Shown here: positions 26,007-33,884 of the stretch, one piece after another
Layout: every line of letters starts with the position of its first letter
How positions within the stretch are numbered: position 1 is the first letter of the stretch
Notes under the pieces: model-generated
Databases searched by the model: none
Seen by the model: the letters and a program-made list of their open reading frames with translations, nothing else
What the model was told of the DNA's origin: nothing
Made by a program: the position numbers and the translations under genes
Source of the DNA: JAERML01 sp035687895
GTDB lineage: Bacteria > Bacteroidota > Ignavibacteria > UBA10030 > UBA6906
DNA: 64,000 nt
NCBI GenBank assembly: GCA_035687895.1
Contig: DASRUE010000064.1
Location: 1 to 64,000, forward strand
Direction: 5' to 3'

Positions 26007-27557
26007 CTATGATCTCATACCGTCGATACGCTTCTGTTTCCAATTCTTGCGTGTACCAGTGGGAATCGACCCATTCATGGACAGCATCGCTCCGTTAACA
26101 GCATGGATGTTCACCCTGGATACATCACTATCGTGCCGAAGAAGAGCACAGACAATTGCTGCCATGCGTTGTTGGTCTATCGTGGGCGACGGGAGTTTTT
26201 TCGGGTCGTAATGGCGAGCAAGGAAATTGGTATCAAGATCACCTGCCACAAATTGATCATGTTGCAGAATGAAACGATGCAGCGGTATATTCGTTCGAAC
26301 ACCGAGGATTTCGTATTCACCAAGCGCCCGCAACATCTTCGCGGTGGCTTCCATCCGATTGGGTCCCCAAGCAATCAACTTCGAGAGCAACGGATCGTAA
26401 TACACTGACACCTCTCCCCCAACTTCAATTCCCCTATCCTCGCGTATCCCGACACCTTGCGGACTCTTCAGATGCACGATCATTCCTGTCGATGGGAGGA
26501 AATCATTCTCGACATCTTCAGCACAGATCCTGCATTCGATAGCATGGCCGCTAAATCGAATGTCTTCCTGGTGAAACGGAAGAGGCTCTCCCATTGCGAT
26601 TCGGAGTTGTGCTGCGACCAGATCGATACCCACGCGCAATTCTGTGATTGGATGCTCTACCTGAAGTCGCGTGTTCATTTCAAGGAAGTAGAACTTTCTG
26701 TCCTTGTCGACTAGAAACTCTATCGTTCCAGCATTCCGGTACCCGCAGGCCCGCGCTGCCTTCACAGCGGTCTCTCCCATGCGATGGCGGAGTGCATCAT
26801 CAAGGAATACCGAAGGAGTCTCCTCAATGATTTTTTGATGGCGCCGTTGAATTGTGCATTCTCTTTCCCCGAGGTGGACGATGTTACCCTGATTGTCAGC
26901 CAGGATTTGAAACTCAATATGGCGCGGTCCCTCAAGATACTTTTCCACGTAGACGCGATCATCATCAAATGCGCTCCTCGCTTCCGACCGTGCAGCCGAG
27001 AGCGAGGGCGAGAGCTGCTCTTCAGTATGGACAATCCGCATTCCTTTGCCCCCTCCACCTGCCGCTGCTTTGATCAGGATGGGAAGCCCGTGCCTCCTAC
27101 AGAAGCTTCTGACTTCTTCCTCAGAGGAAACGGCACTGGAGGTGCCCGGAATAGTCGGGACCTTTGCCTCCTGAACGAGTCTTCGCGCTTCAGTCTTGTC
27201 GCCCATTGCATGGATGGCCTCGGGTGGAGGTCCGACGAAGAGAAAGCCCTCCTTGATAACGCGTCGTGCGAACAGTGCATTTTCGGAGAGGAAACCATAG
27301 CCGGGATGGATGGCGTCGACCCCGGCACGTTTCCCGACCGCGAGGATCTTGTCCATAGCAAGATAACTCTCCCGGGAGGGTGACGGTCCGATGTGATAGG
27401 CCTCGTCGGCCATCAGAACATGGGGCATCTGTCTGTCTGCATCGGAATAAACGCCGACAGTTGCAATTCCCATTTCACGACATGTCCGCATTATACGGAC
27501 GGCGATTTCCCCGCGATTGGCAACGAGCAATTTTCGAATTGAACGTGTGCCTGTCAT
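26007..27557 (-). CDS. Biotin carboxylase subunit of an acyl-CoA carboxylase
   Basis: The 516-residue ATP-grasp enzyme carboxylates biotin on the carrier encoded next. It has the N-terminal LLVANRGEIAVRIMRTCREMG, the ATP glycine loop KAAAGGGGKGMRI (near residue 160) and EMNTRLQVEHPITE near 290. It is about 65 residues longer than AccC of acetyl-CoA carboxylase, with LGEYEILGVRTNIPLHRFIL near the end as in propionyl- or methylcrotonyl-CoA carboxylases. That favours a catabolic acyl-CoA carboxylase. It overlaps the stop of mutS2 by four bases. The leucine-pathway-like enoyl-CoA hydratase near 50.3 kb could be related in function. Confidence 0.92.
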   Translation of the reverse strand: MTGTRSIRKLLVANRGEIAVRIMRTCREMGIATVGVYSDADRQMPHVLMADEAYHIGPSPSRESYLAMDKILAVGKRAGVDAIHPGYGFLSENALFARRVIKEGFLFVGPPPEAIHAMGDKTEARRLVQEAKVPTIPGTSSAVSSEEEVRSFCRRHGLPILIKAAAGGGGKGMRIVHTEEQLSPSLSAARSEARSAFDDDRVYVEKYLEGPRHIEFQILADNQGNIVHLGERECTIQRRHQKIIEETPSVFLDDALRHRMGETAVKAARACGYRNAGTIEFLVDKDRKFYFLEMNTRLQVEHPITELRVGIDLVAAQLRIAMGEPLPFHQEDIRFSGHAIECRICAEDVENDFLPSTGMIVHLKSPQGVGIREDRGIEVGGEVSVYYDPLLSKLIAWGPNRMEATAKMLRALGEYEILGVRTNIPLHRFILQHDQFVAGDLDTNFLARHYDPKKLPSPTIDQQRMAAIVCALLRHDSDVSRVNIHAVNGAMLSMNGSIPTGTRKNWKQKRIDGMRS

Positions 27558-29917
27558 TCGTCCACCAACTCAACCACCGTTGCCCCGGTGCCACCTTCGT
27601 TCCATTCACCAAGGCGGAACGACTTGACACGGGGATGATGGGAAAGGAATTCCGTTACCTTTTTTCTGAGGGCTCCGGTTCCTTTGCCATGGATGATATC
27701 CACGCGATGCAGACCTGTAAGAACTGCGTCATCAAGGAATTTGTCCACCATGGGAATTGCTTCCTCTCCGGTCATTCCGCGGAGGTCAAGGTCTTTCGGC
27801 CCTGCGTTTGGCTTTTCGGGGGCCACCACTGAGTGAATCCGTCGGGGTGCCCCTTTAGCAGGAGCCAGATCATGGGTGGCAATTTTCATCTTCACACTTC
27901 CGAACACTACGAGCGCGATCTTCCCGTCAGGGGAGAGGTTCTCGATTTCACCAGGCTCTCCTCCACCCTTTAGCTTGACGAGAGCCCCCACGGCGAAAAG
28001 CGGCCTGTCAATCTCTTCCTCCTCTACGCTGAGCTCTTTCTCTTTCAGGCGGATTTCCTCCTTGAACCGTGAAACTTCTTCCTTTAGTTCTTTGACAACC
28101 TCTCTTCCCGCAGATTGTTCCTTAATCTCCCGAACACTTCGTTCAATCAGTGTATTAGCCTGCTCTACGATCCCTCTTGCCTCTTCAATGGCCTGCCGTT
28201 TCAGTTCTCGAAGCTCTTTTGCCTGGGCTGCAATTTTTGATTCATATTGCTTCACGAGCGTGCCGGCGCGCAATTTGTCCCCGGCCAGTTGTTCCAGGTC
28301 TCGACGATATTTTTGTGTGACACGTTCGAGTTCCGCAAGAAGCCCTTCCAATTGTGTTTGCTGATGACCAAGCCTTGAGCGGGCATCCTGTAGAAAATCG
28401 TCAGTAAAACCTATCCGTCCGGCCATTTCGAGAGCATAGCTACTTCCCGGTATACCAGGCTTGAAGCGATATGTCGGGGTCAAGGTGGATTGATCGAACT
28501 CCATCGCGCCATTCTCCACTCCCGGGGTGTCGTGAGCAAAGACCTTCAGCGTCCCATGATGGGTTGTGGCTACGGTGAACGCTTCTTTCTTGGTGAGCAC
28601 TGCCAGCGTGGATGCCGCAATGGCACTCCCTTCCCCAGGGTCCGTTCCTGATCCGATCTCATCGATCAGTACCAGACTGTCTTGATCTGCACCTTCTGCG
28701 ATGGCTTTGAGATTGGAAAGGTGTGAACTGAATGTACTGAGGTCATTCTCAATAGACTGTTCATCACCAATATCGACAGACATCTTCTTGAAGATCCGTA
28801 CAATCGAGAGATCGGAAGCGGGAATGTGGAGACCTGCCTGTACCATGAGCACCAGGAGACCAACACACTTCATGGTCACACTTTTTCCACCTGCGTTGGG
28901 ACCGCTGATCAGGAGTGTGGTGAATTGTGCTCCAAGTTCCAGATCAAGCGGCACCGTTTCCTTGTATCCATGTTTGATCATAAGGATCGGGTGGCGCGCG
29001 TGTATGAGCTTGATGGGTCCGGATGCATTCACCACTGGCTGCACACCGAGAATCTCTATCGAGTACTTGGCCTTTGCGCGGAGCAGATCAAGCCGGGCCA
29101 GAACGGAGAGATTGGCAAGAAGCTTATCACGAGAATCACCTACTTGAGTCGCGAGCGCCTTCAGGATTTGCTCCACTTCGCGCTGTTCCTGAAACTGCAG
29201 GCTGCGGATATCGTTGTTCAACTCGAGTGACTCGGTCGGCTCGATAAACACCGTCGCACCGCTTGAAGAGGCGCTGTGAATAAACCCGTGCACACGATTC
29301 TTGTGCTCCGCTTTCACGGGAATCACCATGCGACCTTCCCGCGTGGTGATGATCTCCTCCTGACTGAACCCGAGCTCGGAGACATCTTTGAGGATGCTCT
29401 CGAGCTTTTTCCTCACCTGATCATACTTCTCGGAAATCGCTCTGCGGATACTCTGTAACTCGCGCGACGCGCCCGCCTTCACCGCACCGGACTCATCAAT
29501 CGCCTGTTCGATGTTGTATTCAAGTACCTTGTCCACGTGAAGTGGTTCGGCAAGCTCCCAGAGAAGGAGGCTCTTTTCCTTTCGCTTGGAAAGAAAGCTA
29601 CGAGCAATGCGTGCGGCCCGAAGAGTGGCTCCGATTTGCAAGAGATCCCGGGGCTGAAGCAATGTACCTTCGACGGCGGTTTTCTGCACGACCTGGCGGA
29701 CAGGATGAATTCCGTCCAGCGGAAACTCCCCCTCTTCCTCCAGAACGAGCTTCAACTCACTCACCAGGGAGAGCTCGGAGGTAATCTCAGCGACAGATGC
29801 GGAAATGGGGAGTGAAGCGATCAGTTCCCTCCCAGGTTCGGAAGAGGCATACCGTTGCACGCATCGCAGCACTGTATCGAATTCAAGCTTCTTGCGTGCA
29901 TGCTCGAACAAACTCAT
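27554..29917 (-). CDS. mutS2: Endonuclease MutS2 / ribosome rescue factor
   Basis: The 787-residue protein has the MutS-type core and clamp helices and an ATPase domain with the Walker A SGPNAGGKSVTMK and DEIGSGTDPGEGSA. A long coiled coil follows (about 515-640), and a C-terminal Smr nuclease domain shows LDLRGMTGEEA and DIIHGKGTGALRKKV. It lacks the mismatch-binding domain of MutS1. MutS2 has been assigned roles in limiting recombination and in splitting collided ribosomes. It overlaps cvpA upstream and the biotin carboxylase gene downstream by four bases each. Confidence 0.96.
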   Translation of the reverse strand: MSLFEHARKKLEFDTVLRCVQRYASSEPGRELIASLPISASVAEITSELSLVSELKLVLEEEGEFPLDGIHPVRQVVQKTAVEGTLLQPRDLLQIGATLRAARIARSFLSKRKEKSLLLWELAEPLHVDKVLEYNIEQAIDESGAVKAGASRELQSIRRAISEKYDQVRKKLESILKDVSELGFSQEEIITTREGRMVIPVKAEHKNRVHGFIHSASSSGATVFIEPTESLELNNDIRSLQFQEQREVEQILKALATQVGDSRDKLLANLSVLARLDLLRAKAKYSIEILGVQPVVNASGPIKLIHARHPILMIKHGYKETVPLDLELGAQFTTLLISGPNAGGKSVTMKCVGLLVLMVQAGLHIPASDLSIVRIFKKMSVDIGDEQSIENDLSTFSSHLSNLKAIAEGADQDSLVLIDEIGSGTDPGEGSAIAASTLAVLTKKEAFTVATTHHGTLKVFAHDTPGVENGAMEFDQSTLTPTYRFKPGIPGSSYALEMAGRIGFTDDFLQDARSRLGHQQTQLEGLLAELERVTQKYRRDLEQLAGDKLRAGTLVKQYESKIAAQAKELRELKRQAIEEARGIVEQANTLIERSVREIKEQSAGREVVKELKEEVSRFKEEIRLKEKELSVEEEEIDRPLFAVGALVKLKGGGEPGEIENLSPDGKIALVVFGSVKMKIATHDLAPAKGAPRRIHSVVAPEKPNAGPKDLDLRGMTGEEAIPMVDKFLDDAVLTGLHRVDIIHGKGTGALRKKVTEFLSHHPRVKSFRLGEWNEGGTGATVVELVDE

Positions 29918-30474
29918 AGGGCTTTGCCGGCCTCCGACGCCTGTTCAAAAATGTCAGCATCCTTGAAGGTTCTTGACAACTCTTCGCGGAAGCCCGACGC
30001 TCCGGGAAGATACGATTTCATCATATCGAAGGTTGTTGGCAGAAAGTTCGCCAGCGGCCGGTACAAGAGTGAGCTGTCACGTGTATCGGTCCCCGGCGTA
30101 TCCAGCACCCTCAGCATGATGAGGAGCAGGCTGGTTATCATCGCTCCTTCAAATGCACCGAGGACCATCCCAAGGATTTGACTGGTTGATTTTGCAATTT
30201 CGCTCGGGCTGAATTTTCTGTAGAGAAGAATCGCTCCCGCCATCAGGGCTCCCACGACAGTCATGAACCCGAGCACGTGGGAAACGGCCTCGGACGAGAA
30301 GAAGACCGAGTGATAGACACCCCCGACAAATGTCATGAGGTACGTTGCCGCCACTATCGAGCCAGTGAGTGCAAGGATATTGAATATTTTTTTTGTGAGC
30401 CCCCCGCGGAAACCAAGAAAGATACCCACACCGAGGGCCCCGAAAAGAAGAAGATCGATAAAATGGAACTTCAT
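29914..30474 (-). CDS. cvpA: CvpA family membrane protein
   Basis: The 186-residue protein has four hydrophobic segments in the first 125 residues (starting FIDLLLFGALGVGIFLGFRGG) and a polar tail, as in the CvpA/colicin V production family. The role is still unclear, with links to envelope stress. It lies 3 bases after the yqeY stop and overlaps mutS2 by four bases. The cvpA-mutS2 pairing recurs in many Gram-positive and FCB genomes. Confidence 0.85.
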   Translation of the reverse strand: MKFHFIDLLLFGALGVGIFLGFRGGLTKKIFNILALTGSIVAATYLMTFVGGVYHSVFFSSEAVSHVLGFMTVVGALMAGAILLYRKFSPSEIAKSTSQILGMVLGAFEGAMITSLLLIMLRVLDTPGTDTRDSSLLYRPLANFLPTTFDMMKSYLPGASGFREELSRTFKDADIFEQASEAGKAL

Positions 30475-30477
30475 GGA

Positions 30478-30933
30478 CTATACTCCCAAGCGCTTTTTTA
30501 CAAGCTCTTGAATCGTCCTGCCATCTGCCTTCCCCTTGAGCTGCTTCATCACAAGGGGCATCACCTTCCCAAAGTCCGCCGGACCAAGAGCACCTGTCTG
30601 ACTGACGATCCCTTCGATTGTCTGGACAATCTCCCCTTCCGATAATTGCTTCGGTAGGTACTCCTGAATTATTGCAAGCTCCTTCCCCTCTTGCTCAACC
30701 AATTCCGGCCGTCCACCCTTTTCGAATTGCTCCATCGATTCCTTTCGCTTTTTTGCTGCACTCAAGAGCACAGCAACCTCGTCGTCCGGCGATACCTCCT
30801 TTCCCGTGCCTCGTTTTTCAATCTCTCGCTCCATAAGAGCGGCGCGTAGCGTTCTCAGCGTCTCCAGTCGAATCCTGTCGCCGCTCTTCATTGCGGTCTT
30901 GAGGTCGTCAGCGATCTTTTCCTTTAGTGACAT
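30478..30933 (-). CDS. yqeY: GatB/YqeY domain protein
   Basis: The 151-residue helical protein has MSLKEKIADDLKTAMKSGD at its start and the conserved EYLPKQLSEGEI and GPADFGKVM segments of the YqeY family. It resembles the tail domain of GatB, which helps recognise tRNA in the amidotransferase; stand-alone YqeY has no firm function. ATG at 30933 is chosen because GGAG lies 9 bases upstream and the family motif begins there; ATG at 30948 is possible. It is the first gene of the yqeY-cvpA-mutS2-carboxylase-purL run and its leader holds a terminator-like hairpin. Confidence 0.9.
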   Translation of the reverse strand: MSLKEKIADDLKTAMKSGDRIRLETLRTLRAALMEREIEKRGTGKEVSPDDEVAVLLSAAKKRKESMEQFEKGGRPELVEQEGKELAIIQEYLPKQLSEGEIVQTIEGIVSQTGALGPADFGKVMPLVMKQLKGKADGRTIQELVKKRLGV

Positions 30934-30954
30934 TGCCAGGGTCTCCATCAAATG

Positions 30955-30981
30955 AAAAAGGCAGGATCTCCATGTCCCGCC
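30955..30981 (-). terminator. Terminator-like hairpin in the yqeY leader
   Basis: In minus-strand RNA, GGCGGG (30976-30981) pairs with CCUGCC (30960-30965, one G-U pair) across a 10-base loop, followed at once by five U (30955-30959). It could end the upstream SDR transcript. It also sits between the yqeY promoter and the yqeY start codon, so it may act as an attenuator. Confidence 0.55.
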
Positions 30982-31007
30982 TTGACGCTTTTATGCACTG
31001 CGTTGGA

Positions 31008-31060
31008 TTTGTATCGAAGGATGCGTGTTGGGAAGTTTAATGTGCTGATTCCGATACAAA
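31008..31060. repeat. 9-bp inverted repeat in the yqeY promoter/leader
   Basis: TTTGTATCG (31008-31016) and CGATACAAA (31052-31060) are exact reverse complements 35 bases apart. The right arm overlaps the downstream edge of the yqeY -10 element. This may be an operator pair or, in part, an RNA stem. Confidence 0.5.
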
Positions 31061-31087
31061 ATTAGAGCTTTTGGCTATTAAAGTCAA
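31059..31087 (-). promoter_or_regulatory. Promoter of the yqeY-cvpA-mutS2-purL operon
   Basis: On the minus strand TTGACT (31082-31087) and TAATTT (31059-31064) are 17 bases apart. The extended form TTG-N20-TAATTTTG fits the Bacteroidota TAnnTTTG pattern fully. Transcription should begin near 31052, leaving a leader of about 100 bases before yqeY. Confidence 0.65.
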
Positions 31088-31098
31088 CGAAGCCGCGA

Positions 31099-31812
31099 TC
31101 AGACTCCGCCATAGATCTTGACAACGTTTCCACTGATCGATCGAGCCTTATCACTACAGAGATAGGCAACAAGGCTGGCGACGTCGTCGAGGGTCACCCA
31201 TTTGCTGATGTCTGCATCCGGCATGGATTTCTTGTTTGCTTCCGTGAGAAGGATACTTGGCGCGATAACATTTGCCGTAATACCCGTCCCTTTGACTTCT
31301 GCCGCTATTGTTTCCGTAAGCGTAATGACACCCCTTTTCGAGATGGCATACGGTCCTTTTTTGGAAGATGGAGTGACCGCCGGCATGGAGGCAACCGTCA
31401 CGATCCGGCCGCTTTTCTGGCGCCTCATTCTGGCGAGAACGCTCCGGCAAATGAGAAATGTCGTCCGCAAGTTTATCGTCAGCATCCCCTCAAACTCCTC
31501 GATATCGACATCTTCCGTCAGGTTTCCTCCGGCGTATCCCCCCGCCGCAGCAATCAGAAAATCGATCTTGCCAAATTTTTTAGCGACATCCTTTGTAAAC
31601 GCACTTACTTGGGCATCCTGTGCAAGGTCAACTTTCGCAGCATAGAATCGGGAGGGAGTTGAGGATATCTTCTGAGGAACCGAAGAGAGCGAGGATGAAC
31701 TGTGATAAGGAATCGCAATCGAAGATCCTTCATCAAACAATCGTTCAACAATTGCTTTCCCAAGAATTCCGGTTCCGCCAGTTACTATAGCTGTCTTGCC
31801 GTTGAATGTCAT
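31099..31812 (-). CDS. Short-chain dehydrogenase/reductase
   Basis: The 237-residue SDR enzyme has the nucleotide-binding TGGTGILG near residue 11, the AAAGGY segment of the NAxG position, the catalytic Ser in VASMPAVTPS and YAISK with the catalytic Tyr and Lys (near 157). The family reduces or oxidises alcohols and ketones using NAD(P)H; the substrate is not readable. The ATG at 31812 is chosen because the fold begins there; upstream in-frame codons run across the promoter. It is divergent from the peroxiredoxin gene. The NAG motif reads AAAGG, a modest departure. Confidence 0.88.
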   Translation of the reverse strand: MTFNGKTAIVTGGTGILGKAIVERLFDEGSSIAIPYHSSSSLSSVPQKISSTPSRFYAAKVDLAQDAQVSAFTKDVAKKFGKIDFLIAAAGGYAGGNLTEDVDIEEFEGMLTINLRTTFLICRSVLARMRRQKSGRIVTVASMPAVTPSSKKGPYAISKRGVITLTETIAAEVKGTGITANVIAPSILLTEANKKSMPDADISKWVTLDDVASLVAYLCSDKARSISGNVVKIYGGV

Positions 31813-31848
31813 CAAGTTGTAAGGTGGTAAGAGAATAAACGTGTGCAC

Positions 31849-31877
31849 AATATATCCATGCATCGGGCGAAAATCAA
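31849..31877 (-). promoter_or_regulatory. Promoter of the SDR gene
   Basis: On the minus strand TTGATT (31872-31877) and TATATT (31849-31854) are 17 bases apart, 36 bases ahead of the start codon. Confidence 0.55.
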
Positions 31878-31902
31878 GGACAAGATGGCAATGATGAATC
31901 TG

Positions 31903-31931
31903 TTGCATTTTCATGTCGGAGGAGGTACATT
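31903..31931 (+). promoter_or_regulatory. Promoter of the peroxiredoxin gene
   Basis: TTGCAT (31903-31908) and TACATT (31926-31931) are 17 bases apart and 28 bases ahead of the ATG. It is back to back with the SDR promoter, 25 bases apart. Confidence 0.5.
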
Positions 31932-31959
31932 TCAGTAGCCATTCTGATGGAGACCACCG

Positions 31960-32514
31960 ATGATCAAACACATTAGACAGGCCAGCTTCCTTCTGGCAAC
32001 GGTCCTTGAACTATCGTTCAATCCATGTGCTGAGGCAGGCGATGCGCCTGGTGTCGGAACCTCTGCACCGGACTTCACACTCCCCTATGCAACGAAGGAC
32101 ACCATCGACCACACAGGCCTGAAGCTTTCCGAAATGATCGGGAAGGATATTATCATCCTCGCCTTTTACCCGGCCGATTGGAGCGGTGGGTGCACAAAAG
32201 AAATGTGCACGATACGCGATAACTTCGCTGCTCTTTCAGACCTCGGTGCCGCTGTATTCGGCATCAGCGGAGACTACACCTACTCGCATCATGAGTGGGC
32301 GAAGCACCATAATCTCCAGTTTGCGCTCCTTGGTGATCACACCCATGAAGTAGCAAAGGCTTATGGGAGCTACAACGCGCACTCCGGCTACAACATGCGC
32401 ACGATCTTCGTGATTGACAGAAAAGGCATAGTTGTTTATGTCGATATGGCCTACAAAGCAGGCACGCCAGAGTCATTCGAAAAACTCAAGTCCTCTCTTG
32501 CAGATTTGAAATAG
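31960..32514 (+). CDS. Exported peroxiredoxin (AhpC/TSA, BCP-like)
   Basis: The 184-residue protein begins with a basic, hydrophobic segment (about 1-26, ending AEAGD) that looks like a signal peptide. A thioredoxin-fold domain follows with FYPADWSGGCTKEMCTIRD. The first cysteine there (near residue 77) is peroxidatic and the second, five residues on, is a likely resolving partner as in atypical 2-Cys BCP enzymes. It would remove peroxides in the periplasm. GGAG lies ahead of the ATG. A second peroxiredoxin with a membrane anchor occurs at the end of the efflux operon near 42.5 kb. Confidence 0.9.
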   Translation: MIKHIRQASFLLATVLELSFNPCAEAGDAPGVGTSAPDFTLPYATKDTIDHTGLKLSEMIGKDIIILAFYPADWSGGCTKEMCTIRDNFAALSDLGAAVFGISGDYTYSHHEWAKHHNLQFALLGDHTHEVAKAYGSYNAHSGYNMRTIFVIDRKGIVVYVDMAYKAGTPESFEKLKSSLADLK

Positions 32515-32518
32515 TCCC

Positions 32519-32782
32519 GTGGCTGACTACATTCCGATTTCCTGCTCTCTATACGATGTTCTCGAAGCCTCTGCAGTGCAACGGGTGACAGTGTCCCTCG
32601 TGCTATCAGGCATAAACGCCGAGAGGCATGTAACAATCCTTGATCTGTATTCGAAGGAGAGACAGGAGTTCTTGACCGCCCGCGACGTTTCCACTGGTGA
32701 CGAACTGACACTCCGGCTCGACGAGATATTGCAGGTAACAGACCGTTTAACCAACCGAGTGTACATCTCGGATCGTTGTTGA
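32519..32782 (+). CDS. Rof-like protein (Rho-binding antiterminator family)
   Basis: The 87-residue protein starts with GTG four bases after the peroxiredoxin stop. YIPISCSLYDVLEASAVQR at its start and RLDEI near residue 66 follow the E. coli Rof pattern (Tyr-x-Pro-Ile-x-Cys, Tyr-Asp-x-Leu-Glu, then Leu-Arg-Leu-Asp-x-Ile), a small Sm-like barrel that binds Rho and blocks RNA loading. I infer a similar fold; whether it binds Rho is unknown. Some members of the wider family are fused to or found beside unrelated genes. Its coupling to a peroxiredoxin may point to stress-linked control. Confidence 0.7.
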   Translation: MADYIPISCSLYDVLEASAVQRVTVSLVLSGINAERHVTILDLYSKERQEFLTARDVSTGDELTLRLDEILQVTDRLTNRVYISDRC

Positions 32783-32834
32783 GCAAATGTCAGCCTTCTA
32801 ATTGAATCAATAACCTTATCCCGAAACCAAACCC

Positions 32835-33884
32835 ATGAGTCGACGCCGCCTCCATTTTGTTCTCTTTATCGTATTCCCTTTGTTCACTTTTTCCTTCGCA
32901 CAGGAAACCGATCTTGCCGTAAAGGGCGAGACTCATCTTTCCAACATAAGGCAGCTCACGTTTGGCGGCCAGAATGCAGAAGGATATTTCTCGTTCGACG
33001 AAACTCACCTTATTTTTCAGTCCACGCGTGACTCCTTCCAGTGCGATCAAGAATATATCATGGACCTCTCCTCCGGTGCAACGCGGATGGTCAGCAATGG
33101 CCTTGGTCGAACCACCTGCGGCTATTTCTTCCCCGGGGATGAGGAAATACTGTTTTCCTCGACACACCATCTTCGCAAAGCATGTCCACCCACACCGGAC
33201 TTCTCCAAAGGATACGTCTGGGCGGTGTATCCCGAGTTCGACATATTCACAGCAAAGGCAGACGGCTCGGCTTTGCGCCCTCTCACGACAACGCCCGGCT
33301 ACGATGCCGAGGCGACCATCTCTCCCACCGGTGACAAGATCGTGTTCACCTCTGTGCGCAACGGGGACCTTGATCTCTACAGCATGAACCTCGATGGCTC
33401 AGACGTGCGCCAGCTGACAAACGAACTCGGGTACGACGGCGGGGCATTCTTTTCGTCGGACGGATCCATGATCGTCTACCGTACATGGCACTACACTGAC
33501 AGCAACGACGTTGCCACCTATAAGCAATTGCTATCGCAGCATCTTGTCCGACCATCACGGATGGAGTTGTTCGTTGCCCAGGCCGACGGATCAAACAAGC
33601 GTCAGGTGACGAACAACGGTGCAGCCAATTTTGGCCCGTTCTTCCATCCTGACAACAAGCGGATCATCTTTGCGTCCAACCTGGCCGATCCAAAAGGGAG
33701 AAACTTTGACCTTTATATCATCAACATCGATGGGACTGGGTTGGAACGGGTGACATTCAATGAGACGTTCGATGGCTTTCCAATGTTCACACGCGACGGC
33801 AAGAAGCTTGTCTTTGCCTCTAACCGGAATGGCAAGGTCCGTGGCGAAACAAACCTCTTCATAGCAGATTGGGTTGAGAAATGA
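32835..33884 (+). CDS. Exported TolB-like PD40 beta-propeller protein
   Basis: The 349-residue protein has a signal peptide (about 1-24, ending FSFAQ). At least five WD40-like PD40 repeats follow, such as ISPTGDKIVFTSVRNGDLDL and FHPDNKRIIFASN and FTRDGKKLVFASNRNG. Such propellers often act in the periplasm as protein-binding platforms. The last four bases overlap the start of the M28 peptidase gene, so the two products are made together and may work together on peptides. It lacks the TolB N-terminal domain, so a Tol-Pal role is unlikely. Confidence 0.88.
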   Translation: MSRRRLHFVLFIVFPLFTFSFAQETDLAVKGETHLSNIRQLTFGGQNAEGYFSFDETHLIFQSTRDSFQCDQEYIMDLSSGATRMVSNGLGRTTCGYFFPGDEEILFSSTHHLRKACPPTPDFSKGYVWAVYPEFDIFTAKADGSALRPLTTTPGYDAEATISPTGDKIVFTSVRNGDLDLYSMNLDGSDVRQLTNELGYDGGAFFSSDGSMIVYRTWHYTDSNDVATYKQLLSQHLVRPSRMELFVAQADGSNKRQVTNNGAANFGPFFHPDNKRIIFASNLADPKGRNFDLYIINIDGTGLERVTFNETFDGFPMFTRDGKKLVFASNRNGKVRGETNLFIADWVEK

